In this document: piece after piece, positions 1-9,335 of the stretch
How positions within the stretch are numbered: the stretch's first letter is position 1
How the letters are laid out: every line of letters begins with the position of its first letter
Assembly (NCBI RefSeq): GCF_904849725.1
Contig: NC_058521.1
Coordinates: 100,798,244-100,862,243, forward strand
DNA from: Hordeum vulgare subsp. vulgare
Taxonomy: Eukaryota > Streptophyta > Magnoliopsida > Poales > Poaceae
Reading direction: 5' to 3'
DNA length: 64,000 nucleotides
Program-made: the position numbers and the translations under genes
The notes under the pieces: generated by a model
Databases searched by the model: none
Told to the model about the DNA's origin: nothing
What the model saw: the letters and a program-made list of their open reading frames with translations, nothing else

Positions 1-230
1 CGCTCGATGCAAGTTCGACGTGGCACATGGCCTCACGGCGGCTGCCCCCGGGCCTAGCCGACTGGGGAAGTGCGGCGCCATGGCGGCACCATCGGCCAGG
101 AGCAGGCCGACGGCCGCCATGTCTACGACACCCCCGTCAAGAACATTAGAGCCGCCGCGGTCTGCCCTTAGCGAGCTAGGAAATCTCGAGGGGCTGGCCC
201 GCGAGGCGCAGCAGAAGCGCATCCGCTTTC

Positions 231-878
231 TTGTGGAGGCTGCCAACACGTAGCAGGAGCAACCGGCTGAGTCGTTCTGCGACCCGGCCGGTACTCACTC
301 AAGGACCAACAACGACCTCGGCGACCCTCGCTGGCCTGAGACTGGCTGGCCAGGGAAACTGCCAGCCAGCACGAAGAAACCATCGCGGAGACCGCAACCG
401 AGCTGCCAAGCAGCCTACGGCTCCTTGCTCGGTGGGCGAACGCGTCTTCCCATTTCAACTCGACAATGAGGATGCCCGTTTGTGCCTAGAGTGCCTCGCG
501 GAGTCTCATGTTGCCAAGGAGGAGACCACTTCCGGCCTGCCCTGCTTCGGTTACACACTAGTCCTCGACCCCACCTTCATCTCCAAAAGGAGCACCTTCC
601 GCTTCATGCGGGTGCTCGTTGACGGCGGTAGCAGCATCAACATCCTCTATCGTGACACCATGGACAAGCTCGACATTCTCGAGTCTCAGGTCCAGCCGAC
701 CCAAAAAGTGTTCCATGGCATCGCTCCTGTCCACTCCTGCTCCATGGTCGGCTTTGTCCACCTGGCCGTGTTGTTCGGCTCGCCAAAGAATTTCCACAGC
801 GAGCCCATCTGGTGCAAGGCCGTTGACCTCTCTAGCCCCTACCAGGATCTCCTGGGACGGCCCGCCCTGACTATATGA
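231..878 (+). pseudogene. Gag C-terminus and aspartic protease remnant of Tat element A
   Basis: This open stretch of 215 codons carries a retroviral-type aspartic protease signature, LVDGGSSINILY, with the presumed catalytic aspartate at residue 131 (base 621). Replacement of the usual DTG/DSG by DGG is common in plant Tat-like proteases. Downstream text (LGRPALT near 850-875) resembles the conserved C-terminal protease strand. Upstream residues are arginine- and proline-rich and probably out of the original frame. The ATG at 231 is not a credible native start, because this protein is normally released from a polyprotein. The frame ends at a stop just before 880. It would have matured Gag and Pol; it is now broken. 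Confidence 0.7.
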
Positions 879-1322
879 AGATGAAGTTGTCTGGCCCGCA
901 CGACATCACTACCATCACCGACGACTACAAAAGTCGACCGAGTGCGCTCTGGACGGCTCTAAGTTGGCCGAATCTCTCGTGATCGCCGAGGAACGGCGGC
1001 AGTTTGACCGAATCGTGGCACTCGCACGCGAGCGGGTGGCCATGTACGAGGCCAAGCTGAAACAACCGGCTATGGAAGCCCAGTTCCAGCCGGCCACCAT
1101 CAAGGACACCAAGAGGGTCCCCCTAGACCCGGCTGACTCCACCGGCAAGTACGTCGTGATGGGGGCGGTCTCAGTGACAAATAGGAAAGCGAGCTCGTCG
1201 ACTTCCTACGTGAGAATTGGGATATCTCCGCGTGGATCCCATGGGACATGCCAAGAGTCCCAAGGAAGTACGCCGAGAACTTCTTACACGTTTGATCGTA
1301 CAAAAAGCCAGTCAAGCAACTG
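879..1322 (+). pseudogene. Protease-to-RT linker of element A, frame broken
   Basis: The sequence continues the Tat polyprotein between protease and reverse transcriptase. One frame (from about 964) reads LAESLVIAEERRQFDRIVAL, a helical linker, and then RVPLDPADSTGKYVVMGA. After about 1160 the reading moves to other frames, where WDISAWIPWDMPRVPRKYAE can be read; this is the short conserved block that usually precedes RT. At least two frameshifts are therefore needed to follow the protein. No independent gene is suggested. Confidence 0.6.
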
Positions 1323-2391
1323 TTGCACTGCTTCTCTGAGGAGAAGCAGAAAACCATTGGTGAAGAAACCACCCTGGTTCTCGCAGCCGGCTTCATCATG
1401 GAAGTCTTCCACCCGAACTGGTTGGCGAACCGAGTCCTCGCACTGAAGAAGAACATGACTTGGTGCATGTGTATTAAATACACGAGCCTGAATAAGGCAT
1501 GCTCCAAGGATCCATTCGCTCTGCCCCGTATCGATCAAGTGATCGACTCTACGTCCGGCTGCAACCTATTGTCCTTCCTGGACGCCTACTCAGGTTTCCA
1601 CCATATTACGCTTAATCCAGCCGACCGGATTAAAACAACTTTCATCACCCCCTTCGGGGCGTTTTGCTACATCACCATGGTGTTCGGGCTGAAAAATGTT
1701 GGTGCCACCTTCCAGCGCTTCATGCATTGATGCTTCTATAGGCAGCATGGTTGCAACGTGCACGTCTATGTGGACGATGTTGTGGTCAAGACCAAGAAGA
1801 TACGCACCCTCCTAGGTGATCTCAAAGAGACGTTCGCGAGCCTGTGCGAGTTCAAGATCCAGCTGAACCCAGAGGGATGCGTGTTCGGCGTCCCATCCGG
1901 CCAGCTCCTCGATTTCCTTGTTTCCAAGCGGGGGATCGAGGCCAATCCGGAGAAGATTCGGGCCATCGAGCGGATGGCTCAGCCGACTAACCTGGCCGGC
2001 GTCTAGAAGATCACCGGCTCCCTCGCCTCACTCAGTCGCTTCATTAGCCGGCTAGGGGAAAAGGCCCCTCTCTGTCGACTGCTCAAGAAAGCGGACAACT
2101 TCGTCTGGAGTGACCAGGCATATGAGGCCCTGCGTGACCTCAAACAAGCACTGACCAACATGTCCGTGCTGGCTATGCTGGCTGACAAGGAGCCCATGCT
2201 GCTCTAAATCACGGCGATCAGCCGCGTCGTTAGCATCATCATGGTTGTTGAGCGCTCGGAGGCGGGCCGAGCCCAGCAAGTCCAACGGCCGGTTTACCAT
2301 CTGAGCGAGGTGGTGTACGCCTCCAAGCAAAACTACCCTCACTAACAAAAGATATTTTACGACATGTTCTTGGTGGCTCTGAAGCTCAAGC
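1323..2391 (+). pseudogene. pol: Reverse transcriptase and RNase H fragment of Tat element A
   Basis: One frame runs from 1323 to 2391 and is interrupted only by in-frame stops at 1728 (TGA), 2004 (TAG), 2205 (TAA) and 2343 (TAA). The order of RT blocks is intact: AGFIMEVFHPNWLANRV, the NKACSKDPFALPRID finger/palm block, LSFLDAYSGFHHI, FGLKNVGATFQRFMH, and the catalytic YVDD box at 1767-1778. The connection follows with LGDLKETFASLCEFK. RNase H starts but is cut after LKLKPYF at about 2391. The TGA at 1728 fits decay of a CGA arginine codon. The protein would copy the element RNA into cDNA; this copy cannot. Confidence 0.85.
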
Positions 2392-2721
2392 CCTACTTCG
2401 CTGTTACTTTTTGCAAGATCTTTTCTGACACTGTTGTCAGGGAAGAATAGTTACTCGCTCATGTGCAACACTGGCGCCATTGATACAACAATTAGGAATA
2501 GTCTTCCGTCAACAGTTTTGTTTCTGACACCGTTGCTATCATATTACTTTGCTACTGATACTTTGCTTGCAGACACTAATCTTTCAGCTGTGGTTGAATC
2601 TGACAAACTCAGCTGCTAATACTCTAGAATATTCTTTCGCTTCCCGTGTCGAACAAACAAATTTGGGTTGAATACTCTACCCTCAAAAACAATTGCGATC
2701 CCCTATACTTGAGGGTCATCA
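2392..2721 (+). repeat. 5' LTR of element B, only the last ~330 bp
   Basis: These bases align with 10587-10915, the end of the 3' LTR, and finish with the same terminal GAGGGTCATCA. About 1250 bp of the 5' side of the LTR are missing. At the left edge both sequences share CTACTTCG, which is also what RNase H of element A would read there, so the break is a short-homology deletion junction. Confidence 0.85.
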
Positions 2722-2732
2722 AGTCATTTTTC

Positions 2733-2752
2733 TGGCGTCGTTGCCGGGGAAG
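2733..2752 (+). promoter_or_regulatory. Primer binding site of element B
   Basis: TGGCGTCGTTGCCGGGGAAG lies 11 bp after the LTR end. It matches, with small changes, the TGGCGCCGTTGCCGGGG site that Athila-like plant elements use for a tRNA-Asp primer. Confidence 0.8.
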
Positions 2753-2800
2753 CACAACTATATTCTCTGAGTCACTTTGGATTGACGTCTGCTGATCACT

Positions 2801-5521
2801 ATGAGGAATCCGAAAGATCCAAAAACTAAAATCTTGCCTTCCACTACAAGGAAAGGTAAGGAACTGCCATCTTGCTCTGCACTTGATTCACCTTCAGTTT
2901 GGAGTAAGTTTGCGACATCGCCTCCTGCTAGAAATCTTGATATGTCGCCTATGCCTGATGTTGCTATGCTTGATACTATGCCTGATGATGCTATGCTTGA
3001 TACTTTGCCTGATGATGCTATGCTTGATACTACTTTGCCACTAGGTGCATTCCTATATGCACATATTAATAGAGTTGCTGCTAGACGTGATGATACTTCT
3101 GAAACTACTGATACTATTGAAGTAGAACCTGCTACTATGCCTGAATTGCCTGTTATGCCTGATCCGCGCTATGTTATGGAAGGAGAGATAGCTGAGGATT
3201 TTCTTGCGTGTAAGGATAGCTATGATGTTGAGAAACTACTGCTCAAGTGGAAAGAAAAATCTCTGAACGCTAGGATGAAATACGGCCCGAAGTTTGCTAC
3301 TTCGCCTATCTTTGTGACCGATAAGGATTATGAATTCTCTGTCGACCCTGAGTTAATCACTCTGGTCAAATCTGATCCTTTGCACGGTTATGAGTCTGAA
3401 ACGCTTGTAGCCCATCTTACCAAACTGCACGATATAGCCACCCTATTCACTAGTGAGGAAAAGATTTGCCACTACTATATTCTCAAGTTGTTTCCTTTCT
3501 CGCTAAAGGATGATGCTAAGACCAGGTTCACTTCTCTTGCTCCTGGTTGTCTGCGTAGTCCCCAGGATATGGTCTACTACTTCTCTGAAAAATATTTCCC
3601 TGCCCATAAGAAGCAAGCTGCCTTGCAGGAAATATACAACTTTGCTCGAGCTGAAGAAGAGAGTCTCCCACCAGCTTGGGGGAGGCTCATCCAGCTGTTG
3701 AATACTTTGCCTGATCACCCTCTTGAGAAGAATGAAATACTTGATATCTTCTATAATGGACTTGCCGATGCTTCTAACGACCACCTAGATAGTTGTGCCG
3801 GTAGTGTTTTTAGGGAACGAACCGTAGAACAAGCTGAGATTCTACTGAATAACATCTTGTGCAATGAGAATGCTTGGACTATTCCCGAACCACCTCCTAA
3901 GACAACTACGAAGAAAAGAGGTATTCTATTCCTCAGTCCTGGAGATATGCAAGAAGCTAAGAAATCTATGCGAGAGAAAGGCATTAAATCTGAAGATGTC
4001 AAAAATCTACCACCTATCAAAGAGATCCATGGTCTCGATAACCCGATACAGGTAGTAGAAGTAAATTCTATGCATAAGTTTGATGAGAGTGATATTCCTT
4101 TTTATAAACCTGCTAGCTTATGCATAGATGAATTTGATAACTTCGTTGCCAAACAACAGAGTTTCAATGATTATGTTAGCAGACAATTATAAAAGAATGC
4201 TCGTATGCTTAGTCATTCAAGTGCTTGTGTGGACAGAAATGTCAATGAACTTAAGCTTCTGAGTAAACATGCCTCTATGGTTACTACTCAAGTAGAACAA
4301 CTACTTAAAGCTCAGAATGACTTGCTCAATGAGTTGAATGACAATTCTGTCAGAGTCGTTACTAGAGGCGGTAGAATGACCCAGGAACCTTTGTATCCTG
4401 AGGGTCATCCAAAGAGGGTTGAACAAGATTCTCAAGGAGTTAGCACTGATGCACCTAGTCATCCTAAAAAGAAGAAGAAAGATGATAGGAACCTGCACGC
4501 TAGCAACCCTGTTGCTGCTACACCTAAGAGTCCAAACGATGCCTCTGTCTCTGATGCTGAAACACAATCTGGTGATGAACATGAGCGTAATGATGATATC
4601 AATAGTGATGTTCATGTTGACGCTCAACCTAGCAATGATAAGGATGTGGAGATTGAACCTGTTGATCTTGATAACCCACAGCCTAAGAATAGATGATACG
4701 ATAAGAATGACTTCGCTGCTAGGAAGCATGGTAAAGAAAGGGAACCATGGGTTCAGAAACCCATGCCCTTTCCTCCCAAAACATACAAGAAAAAGGATGA
4801 TGAGGATTTTGAGCGATTTGTTGAAATGACCAGACCTGTCTTTCTGCAAATGCGTTTGACATATATGCTCAAAATGTCTCTGTATGCTAAGTACATGAAA
4901 GATATTGTGACTAATAAGAGGAGGATACCTGAGGTTGAGATTTCCACCATGCTTGCTATTTATACCTTCAAGGGTGGAACTCCTAAGAAACTAGGTGATC
5001 CCGATGTGCCCACTATACCTTGCTCCATTAAAGGTAACTACGTTAGAACTGCTTTATGCGACCTTGGAGCCGGTGTTAGTGTTATGCCTCTCTCTCTTTA
5101 TCGTAGACTTTAACTGGATAAGTTGACACCCACTGAAATCTCTCTGCAAATGGCCGACAAATGAACTGCTTTCCCTATCGGCATTTGAGAGGATGTGCCT
5201 ATTGTGGTTGCTAACGTCACCATCTTAATAGACTTTGTTATCTTGGATATTCCTAAGGACGATGCCATGGCGGTCATCCTCGAAAGACCCTTTTTAAACA
5301 CTGCAGGGGCTGTTATAGATTACAACAAAGGCAATGTCACTTTCCATGTCAACGGTAATGAGCATACGGTGCACATTTCAAAGAAACAATTTCGAGTACA
5401 TTGCATCAATGCTATCGAAAAAACTTCATCGATTCTTATTGGGAGCTTTGAATGCCCTATTCCTCGTGTCAAGATGAAGTATGATTTGCTTGTTGGGAGA
5501 TACACATCCCCATTGAAATGA
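2801..5521 (+). pseudogene. gag: Gag-protease polyprotein of element B, five in-frame stops
   Basis: A single reading frame of about 906 codons runs from ATG 2801 to 5521 without any frameshift. It is broken by stops at 4190 (TAA), 4694 (TGA), 5111 (TAA), 5162 (TGA) and 5186 (TGA). Residues 51-78 hold three copies of a ten-residue repeat built on PDDAMLDT. The capsid-like Gag region follows (ILKLFPFSLKDDAKTRF, then YFSEKYFPAHKK and LPPAWGRLIQLL). A lysine-rich acidic linker comes next, then an aspartic protease with CDLGAGVSVMPLSLY near 5057-5101 and a C-terminal strand resembling ILERPFLNTAGAVID. Gag would form the particle and the protease would cleave it. No RT follows. An intact relative could supply the missing enzymes. 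Confidence 0.85.
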
Positions 5522-5744
5522 CCTAGTGACTATTCAGAATTCTCCGTTCTCTTTTGCGATTCGAAAAGGTTTGTCAAAGAGGCCTGATCAACCTCAGTGA
5601 CGGATTTCTTTCAATGACCATGAGATGGATGAATCGAGGAGTCACGAACCTCTATTCCAAGCTTTCACTTTAGGTTGCTTAGAAGAAAAATGATAGGTTT
5701 AGTTTATTTTTCCCTGTTTTCCGTTTTAGCGTCCGGTGGAAAAG
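5522..5744 (+). other. Non-coding spacer after Gag-protease of element B
   Basis: The frame closes at 5521. The following 220 bp show no protein motif that I recognise and lead into the LTR-like segment. Confidence 0.5.
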
Positions 5745-5985
5745 TACCCCGAAAATAAAAGTTCTCCGAACGTCCTGAAAATCAAGTATGATTTTTTCTG
5801 GAATTTTTTAAAAATTCTGAGACAAAGAGCTTGTCTGGGGCCACACCAGTGGGCCGCAAGCCCTAGGGGCACGGGCACCCCCCTGGCCGTGCCACCGAGG
5901 CTTGTGGGGCCCACAGGCACCCCCTCCACTCATTCTTGCCCTTATCTCCTTCTCCTACCTCCAAAAAAAATTGTTTCGCAGCTCA
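5745..5985 (+). promoter_or_regulatory. Internal LTR-like promoter segment upstream of ORF3 (element B)
   Basis: This stretch parallels the promoter part of B's own 3' LTR (about 9466-9690) step by step. Both have an AATAAAAGTTC block, a TTTTTTCTGGAAT block, and a GC-rich inverted repeat with arms GTGGGCCGCAAGCC (5849-5862) and GGCTTGTGGGGCCCAC (5899-5914). Both then have a C-rich leader with an A-run. The LTR's TATA box (TCTATATCTT) corresponds here to a weaker CCCTTATCTCC. It lies about 340 bp upstream of ORF3, so a separate ORF3 transcript is a reasonable inference. Confidence 0.65.
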
Positions 5986-6074
5986 AACCCGTGGTCTTGC
6001 TCCTCTTGCTTGGATTTTCGATCTCTTTGCTCAAATCACCGTTCTACGAATTGTTTTGGGGAAATTACTCCTTG

Positions 6075-6308
6075 GTAAGTGACTCCTCCATTGGTCCAAT
6101 TAGTTTTTTCTCTAGTGCCTTATACTCCGCATATTTTTGCTGCCTTGGTTACCATGTTCTTGAGCTTTGCATTCTGATTTTAGCTGGTCCCAAGTAGTTT
6201 TGATGCGTAATATGGCCTCTAGGAACTTGTGGGAGTAGTTGCTACGCGTTTCATTGAGCCTTGTTCACTTTTCCTTAGAATCACTAAAAATTTCAGAATT
6301 TTTCACAG
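6075..6308 (+). other. Candidate intron in the ORF3 leader (element B)
   Basis: A strong donor-like TTG|GTAAGT at 6075 and an acceptor-like TTTTTCACAG ending at 6308 bracket a T-rich stretch between the internal LTR-like segment and the ORF3 start codon at 6325. Splicing here is an inference from these sites only. Confidence 0.35.
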
Positions 6309-6324
6309 ATAGAAAAGGGAAAAT

Positions 6325-7392
6325 ATGAGGAGGTTCTTAAGAGGCTCGTCAAGCCATGACCCCAAGGATGATGGGAGTGAGAAGAAGCCCAAGTACTTGG
6401 TCCCTCGAGTCGCGGAAGTTCGAACGTGCGAGTGGCCAAGTGATGTGTTCTTATGCGCCGTCGGAGTTTATGAGGACTTTTATCACTTGGTGGAAAACGC
6501 ACGCCTTACCGCCTTCATTGAAGATAAGTGTCCGCAATACCTCCTTCTCACTGATATCTTCGTACAAAGATTTTACTTCTATCCAAGGAAGAATCCTCCT
6601 ATGGTTGAGTTTAAACTTTATGATATCCCCCAGCGTATGTCACTCCAGGATTTTTGCAATGTTTGCAAATTACCTTACATTGGGGATATTCATGAACCTC
6701 GTCCACGGGACTTGGAAGCTTTCATTGGTACAATTGATGTAGGAGAGGAGAGAGGAGTGTCTTGTGCTAGATCTGCTAGCATTCATTTTCCCGTGCTTCG
6801 GTACTTCTCACTTGTGGGAAAATGTTTGATTGGCCGTGGGAAGGCTGGGTCACTTAGTTCCCCAGATCTTGCGGTCTTGCGTGAAGCCCTTTATAACGAT
6901 AAAACTTATAGCTTGGGCGCTATTGTAGCTCAACGGTTGAACGTGAACCGTTCTAAAGGTGTTGTCTATGGAGGTATCTATGCTACCCGTCTTGCTAGAC
7001 ACTTTGAGATACCTATTAGACTGGACAAGGAAGAAGAGATGCTTCTTCCCGAGAGATATCTAGATTATGATAGCATGGTTCGCCATGACTTTCTTGATAG
7101 AGATATAAATAGAAGGATTATTTATAACCTGGTATTTAGTCAGGGTACTCGTGAGACTATTACTTTGCCTGCTCCTTCTTTGTTCAATCTTCATGCATGC
7201 AGGTACATTATTATGCCCTCGGACATCTAGGCATATTGGGGCTTAGCCCAACCACAGGTGCCCGTGCCCGTGCCACCAGTCGAGTACGAGACGCCAGTTT
7301 ATCAGTGGGAGCCGGAGGAGCTCACACAGCTGTGGCATCTTCAGTCCACTCCGGAGTACCCCAGAGTTGGTTATTTCCCTCGTTGGGAGTAG
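6325..7392 (+). pseudogene. ORF3, plant transposon protein at the envelope position (element B)
   Basis: The frame opens with ATG 6325 (MRRFLRGSSSHDPKDD) and runs 355 codons to a TAG at 7390. Its only interruption is an in-frame TAG at 7228, which could come from CAG. The central part has the hallmarks of the uncharacterised Athila-type ORF common in Triticeae: an MSLQDFCNVCKLP block, FWAS-like spacing, SIHFPVLRYFSLVGKCLIGR, YNDKTYSLGAIVAQRLN, GGIYATRLARHFE and a YLDYDSMVRHDFLDRDIN block. After the internal stop the reading continues with a proline- and tryptophan-rich tail. I see no signal peptide or transmembrane helix, so a real envelope is unlikely. Its function is unknown. It is far better preserved than the Gag frame of the same element. 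Confidence 0.75.
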
Positions 7393-7413
7393 ACCAACTT
7401 AGGCCAAAAGCCT

Positions 7414-7426
7414 AAGCTTGGGGGAG
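7414..7426 (+). other. Polypurine-like tract after ORF3 (element B)
   Basis: AAGCTTGGGGGAG lies 21 bp after the ORF3 stop and is identical to the true polypurine tract at 9322-9334, almost 1.9 kb further on. Confidence 0.6.
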
Positions 7427-9321
7427 TACGTGTTCTCACCAACTTTACATTCTTGCTTATGCTTTCATTTTGTTAGCCGGTGTTCACACTTTGCCACTGT
7501 ATCATTCATGCTAGTTTATTCTCGTTTTCTTTTCGTGTGCCTGTCTAGTTTGAAAAAAACCAAAAATATTATCTTTTTCTTCTTTTGCTTGTTGGGAGCT
7601 TTCCCGTGTAAATAGTTTTCTTTTTCTTTGGGTCAAGCTAGAAGATATAGGTTACAATGTTTAGTGGCTCTTGCATGCATACCTGATAGCTTTCAAAGAG
7701 CCATATTACTTTGTCTTCTCCTTTGTGTTTGCCTGCAGATTCCAGCTTTAGTCCAATGCACGAGCACTCTTATTATTGTTCACATTGTTCGGTCATGCAA
7801 GCGAAAGGCAATAATGACGATATACAATGAAGTGACTGAGCCTGGAAAAGCTGGTATGAACTCGATCTATTTTGTTTTTGTAAATATGACTAGCTCATCA
7901 TGCCTGATTCAGCTTTGTTGTGAGGGAAACATGTTTGCAATGAAAACTTAGAGATCATAGTTGCTTATGCCATGCTTACTTAGCTAGGAGCTTATAATGG
8001 TTTGTCTTGGATGCCCACATGGATTTTGAGATGACTGTGATGTAGTATCATAGGATGGTATCCTCCTTTGAATGTTTCAAGTGGCTTGACTTGGCGCATG
8101 TTCACGCATGTAGTTGAAACAAAATCAACATAGCCTCTATGATATTCATGTTCATGGTGATTTTTGTCCTACTCATGCTTGCACTCAATGTTAGTTAATC
8201 TCAATGCATTTTGATGACTATTGTCGCTCTCTAGTTGGTCGCTTCCCAGTCTTTTGCTAGCCTTCACTTGTACTAAGCGGGAATACTGCTTGTGCATCCA
8301 CTTCCATAAACCCAAAGTTGTTCCGTATGAGTCCACCATACCTACCTATGTGCGGTATCTACCTACCGTTCCAAGTAAATTTGCATGTGCCTCTCTCTAA
8401 ACCTTCAAGAAATAATCTGTTCTGCATGCCTGAACCGCTCATGTGGTGACATGGGGCTATTGGCATCTTCCATGCTAGGCGTGTTATCCTCGATATGTGT
8501 TTATTCACTATAATTCACGATAAAGGGGCCGGTAATTGGAATTCCCAGTTCCATGCTCAAATCGAAAAGATAATTGCAAACAAAACTCCCCCAGGATTGA
8601 TGTTGGTATGGACGGTACCCGAGGATTCGGCTAGGTGTGGAGTGTGATTGATTGTGGTGGGGGAGTCAAAACTTTACTTTTCTGTCTGGGAACCGCCTAT
8701 AGCATGTGTAGCGTGGAAGATTTTGAGAACTCTTAGTCATTGCATTGACAATGAAAGCATGCCACCCAAAATTATTAGCTCTGTTTTCAAAGCTTGAGCT
8801 CTGGCACCTCCACAAATCAATGCTTCCCTCTGGGAAGGGCCTGTCTATTTATGTTCCTGTTGAGTCATCCTCCTCTTACAAAAGCACTAATTAGAGAGCA
8901 CCTTTGTCATTTTTATGCTTTGCTTTTAACTGTGTTGAGTGTGACTATGACTGGATCTTCATTGCCTTGAATTACAATGTTTAGTCAGCCCTTGGTCTTT
9001 GAACGTGATGTGCATTTATGTTTTGCGGTCTCAGAAAGAGCTAGCAAGATACCATCTATTCGTACTGCTTCATGTTGTTTTGATTGAAGTGTTGACATTT
9101 GAGGCTTATTATTATTTGCTCGCTAGTTGATTATGCCATTGATATGAGTTTATCGTGAGACCTAGATGTCATTTGCTTGCGTGGTTTGCTTGTGATCTTG
9201 CTAAAATTTTGGTTGTGAGTTAGACATAGTTGCAACAACAAGATCAAACAGAGTTCGTCAAAGTTTTTCTTTTGTCTCTTTCAGTTTGTCAAGTGAATTG
9301 CTTGAGGACAAGAAAGGCTTT
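7427..9321 (+). other. Long non-coding 3' region of element B
   Basis: About 1.9 kb between ORF3 and the 3' LTR has no convincing ORF. It holds two short blocks that recur in elements C, E and F: a GCTTGTTGGGAG block at 7587-7598 and the CCACCATACCTA block at 8333-8350, preceded by TGCTTGTGCATCCA. The conservation across families argues for a function at the RNA or DNA level. Confidence 0.6.
8333..8350 (+). promoter_or_regulatory. Conserved CCACCATACCTA block (element B copy)
   Basis: CCACCATACCTACCTATG lies in the 3' non-coding region. Close versions occur in C (18465-18483), E (37931-37952) and F (52087-52105), each in the same place relative to the 3' LTR side. Confidence 0.6.
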
Positions 9322-9335
9322 AAGCTTGGGGGAGT
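9322..9335 (+). other. Polypurine tract of element B
   Basis: AAGCTTGGGGGAGT immediately precedes the 3' LTR, the expected place for plus-strand priming. Confidence 0.85.

Larger units (their letters stand above)
1..2391 (+). mobile_element. Tat-lineage Ty3/Gypsy retrotransposon, 5' remnant (element A, outermost layer)
   Basis: This stretch reads on the plus strand as the end of Gag, protease, reverse transcriptase and the start of RNase H, in the Gypsy order. The RT block around the motif NKACSKDPFALPRIDQ is the form I know from the Tat (RIRE2/Grande-like) lineage. Bases 1-230 hold a degenerate Gag-side reading with the phrase VYDTPVKNIRAAAV in one frame. The piece stops abruptly at 2391 inside RNase H, where the truncated LTR of element B begins. 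Three further pieces of the same element lie at 10916-10999, 33077-35220 and 43409-43762. No integrase was found in any of them. The 5' LTR is off the window. Confidence 0.75.
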
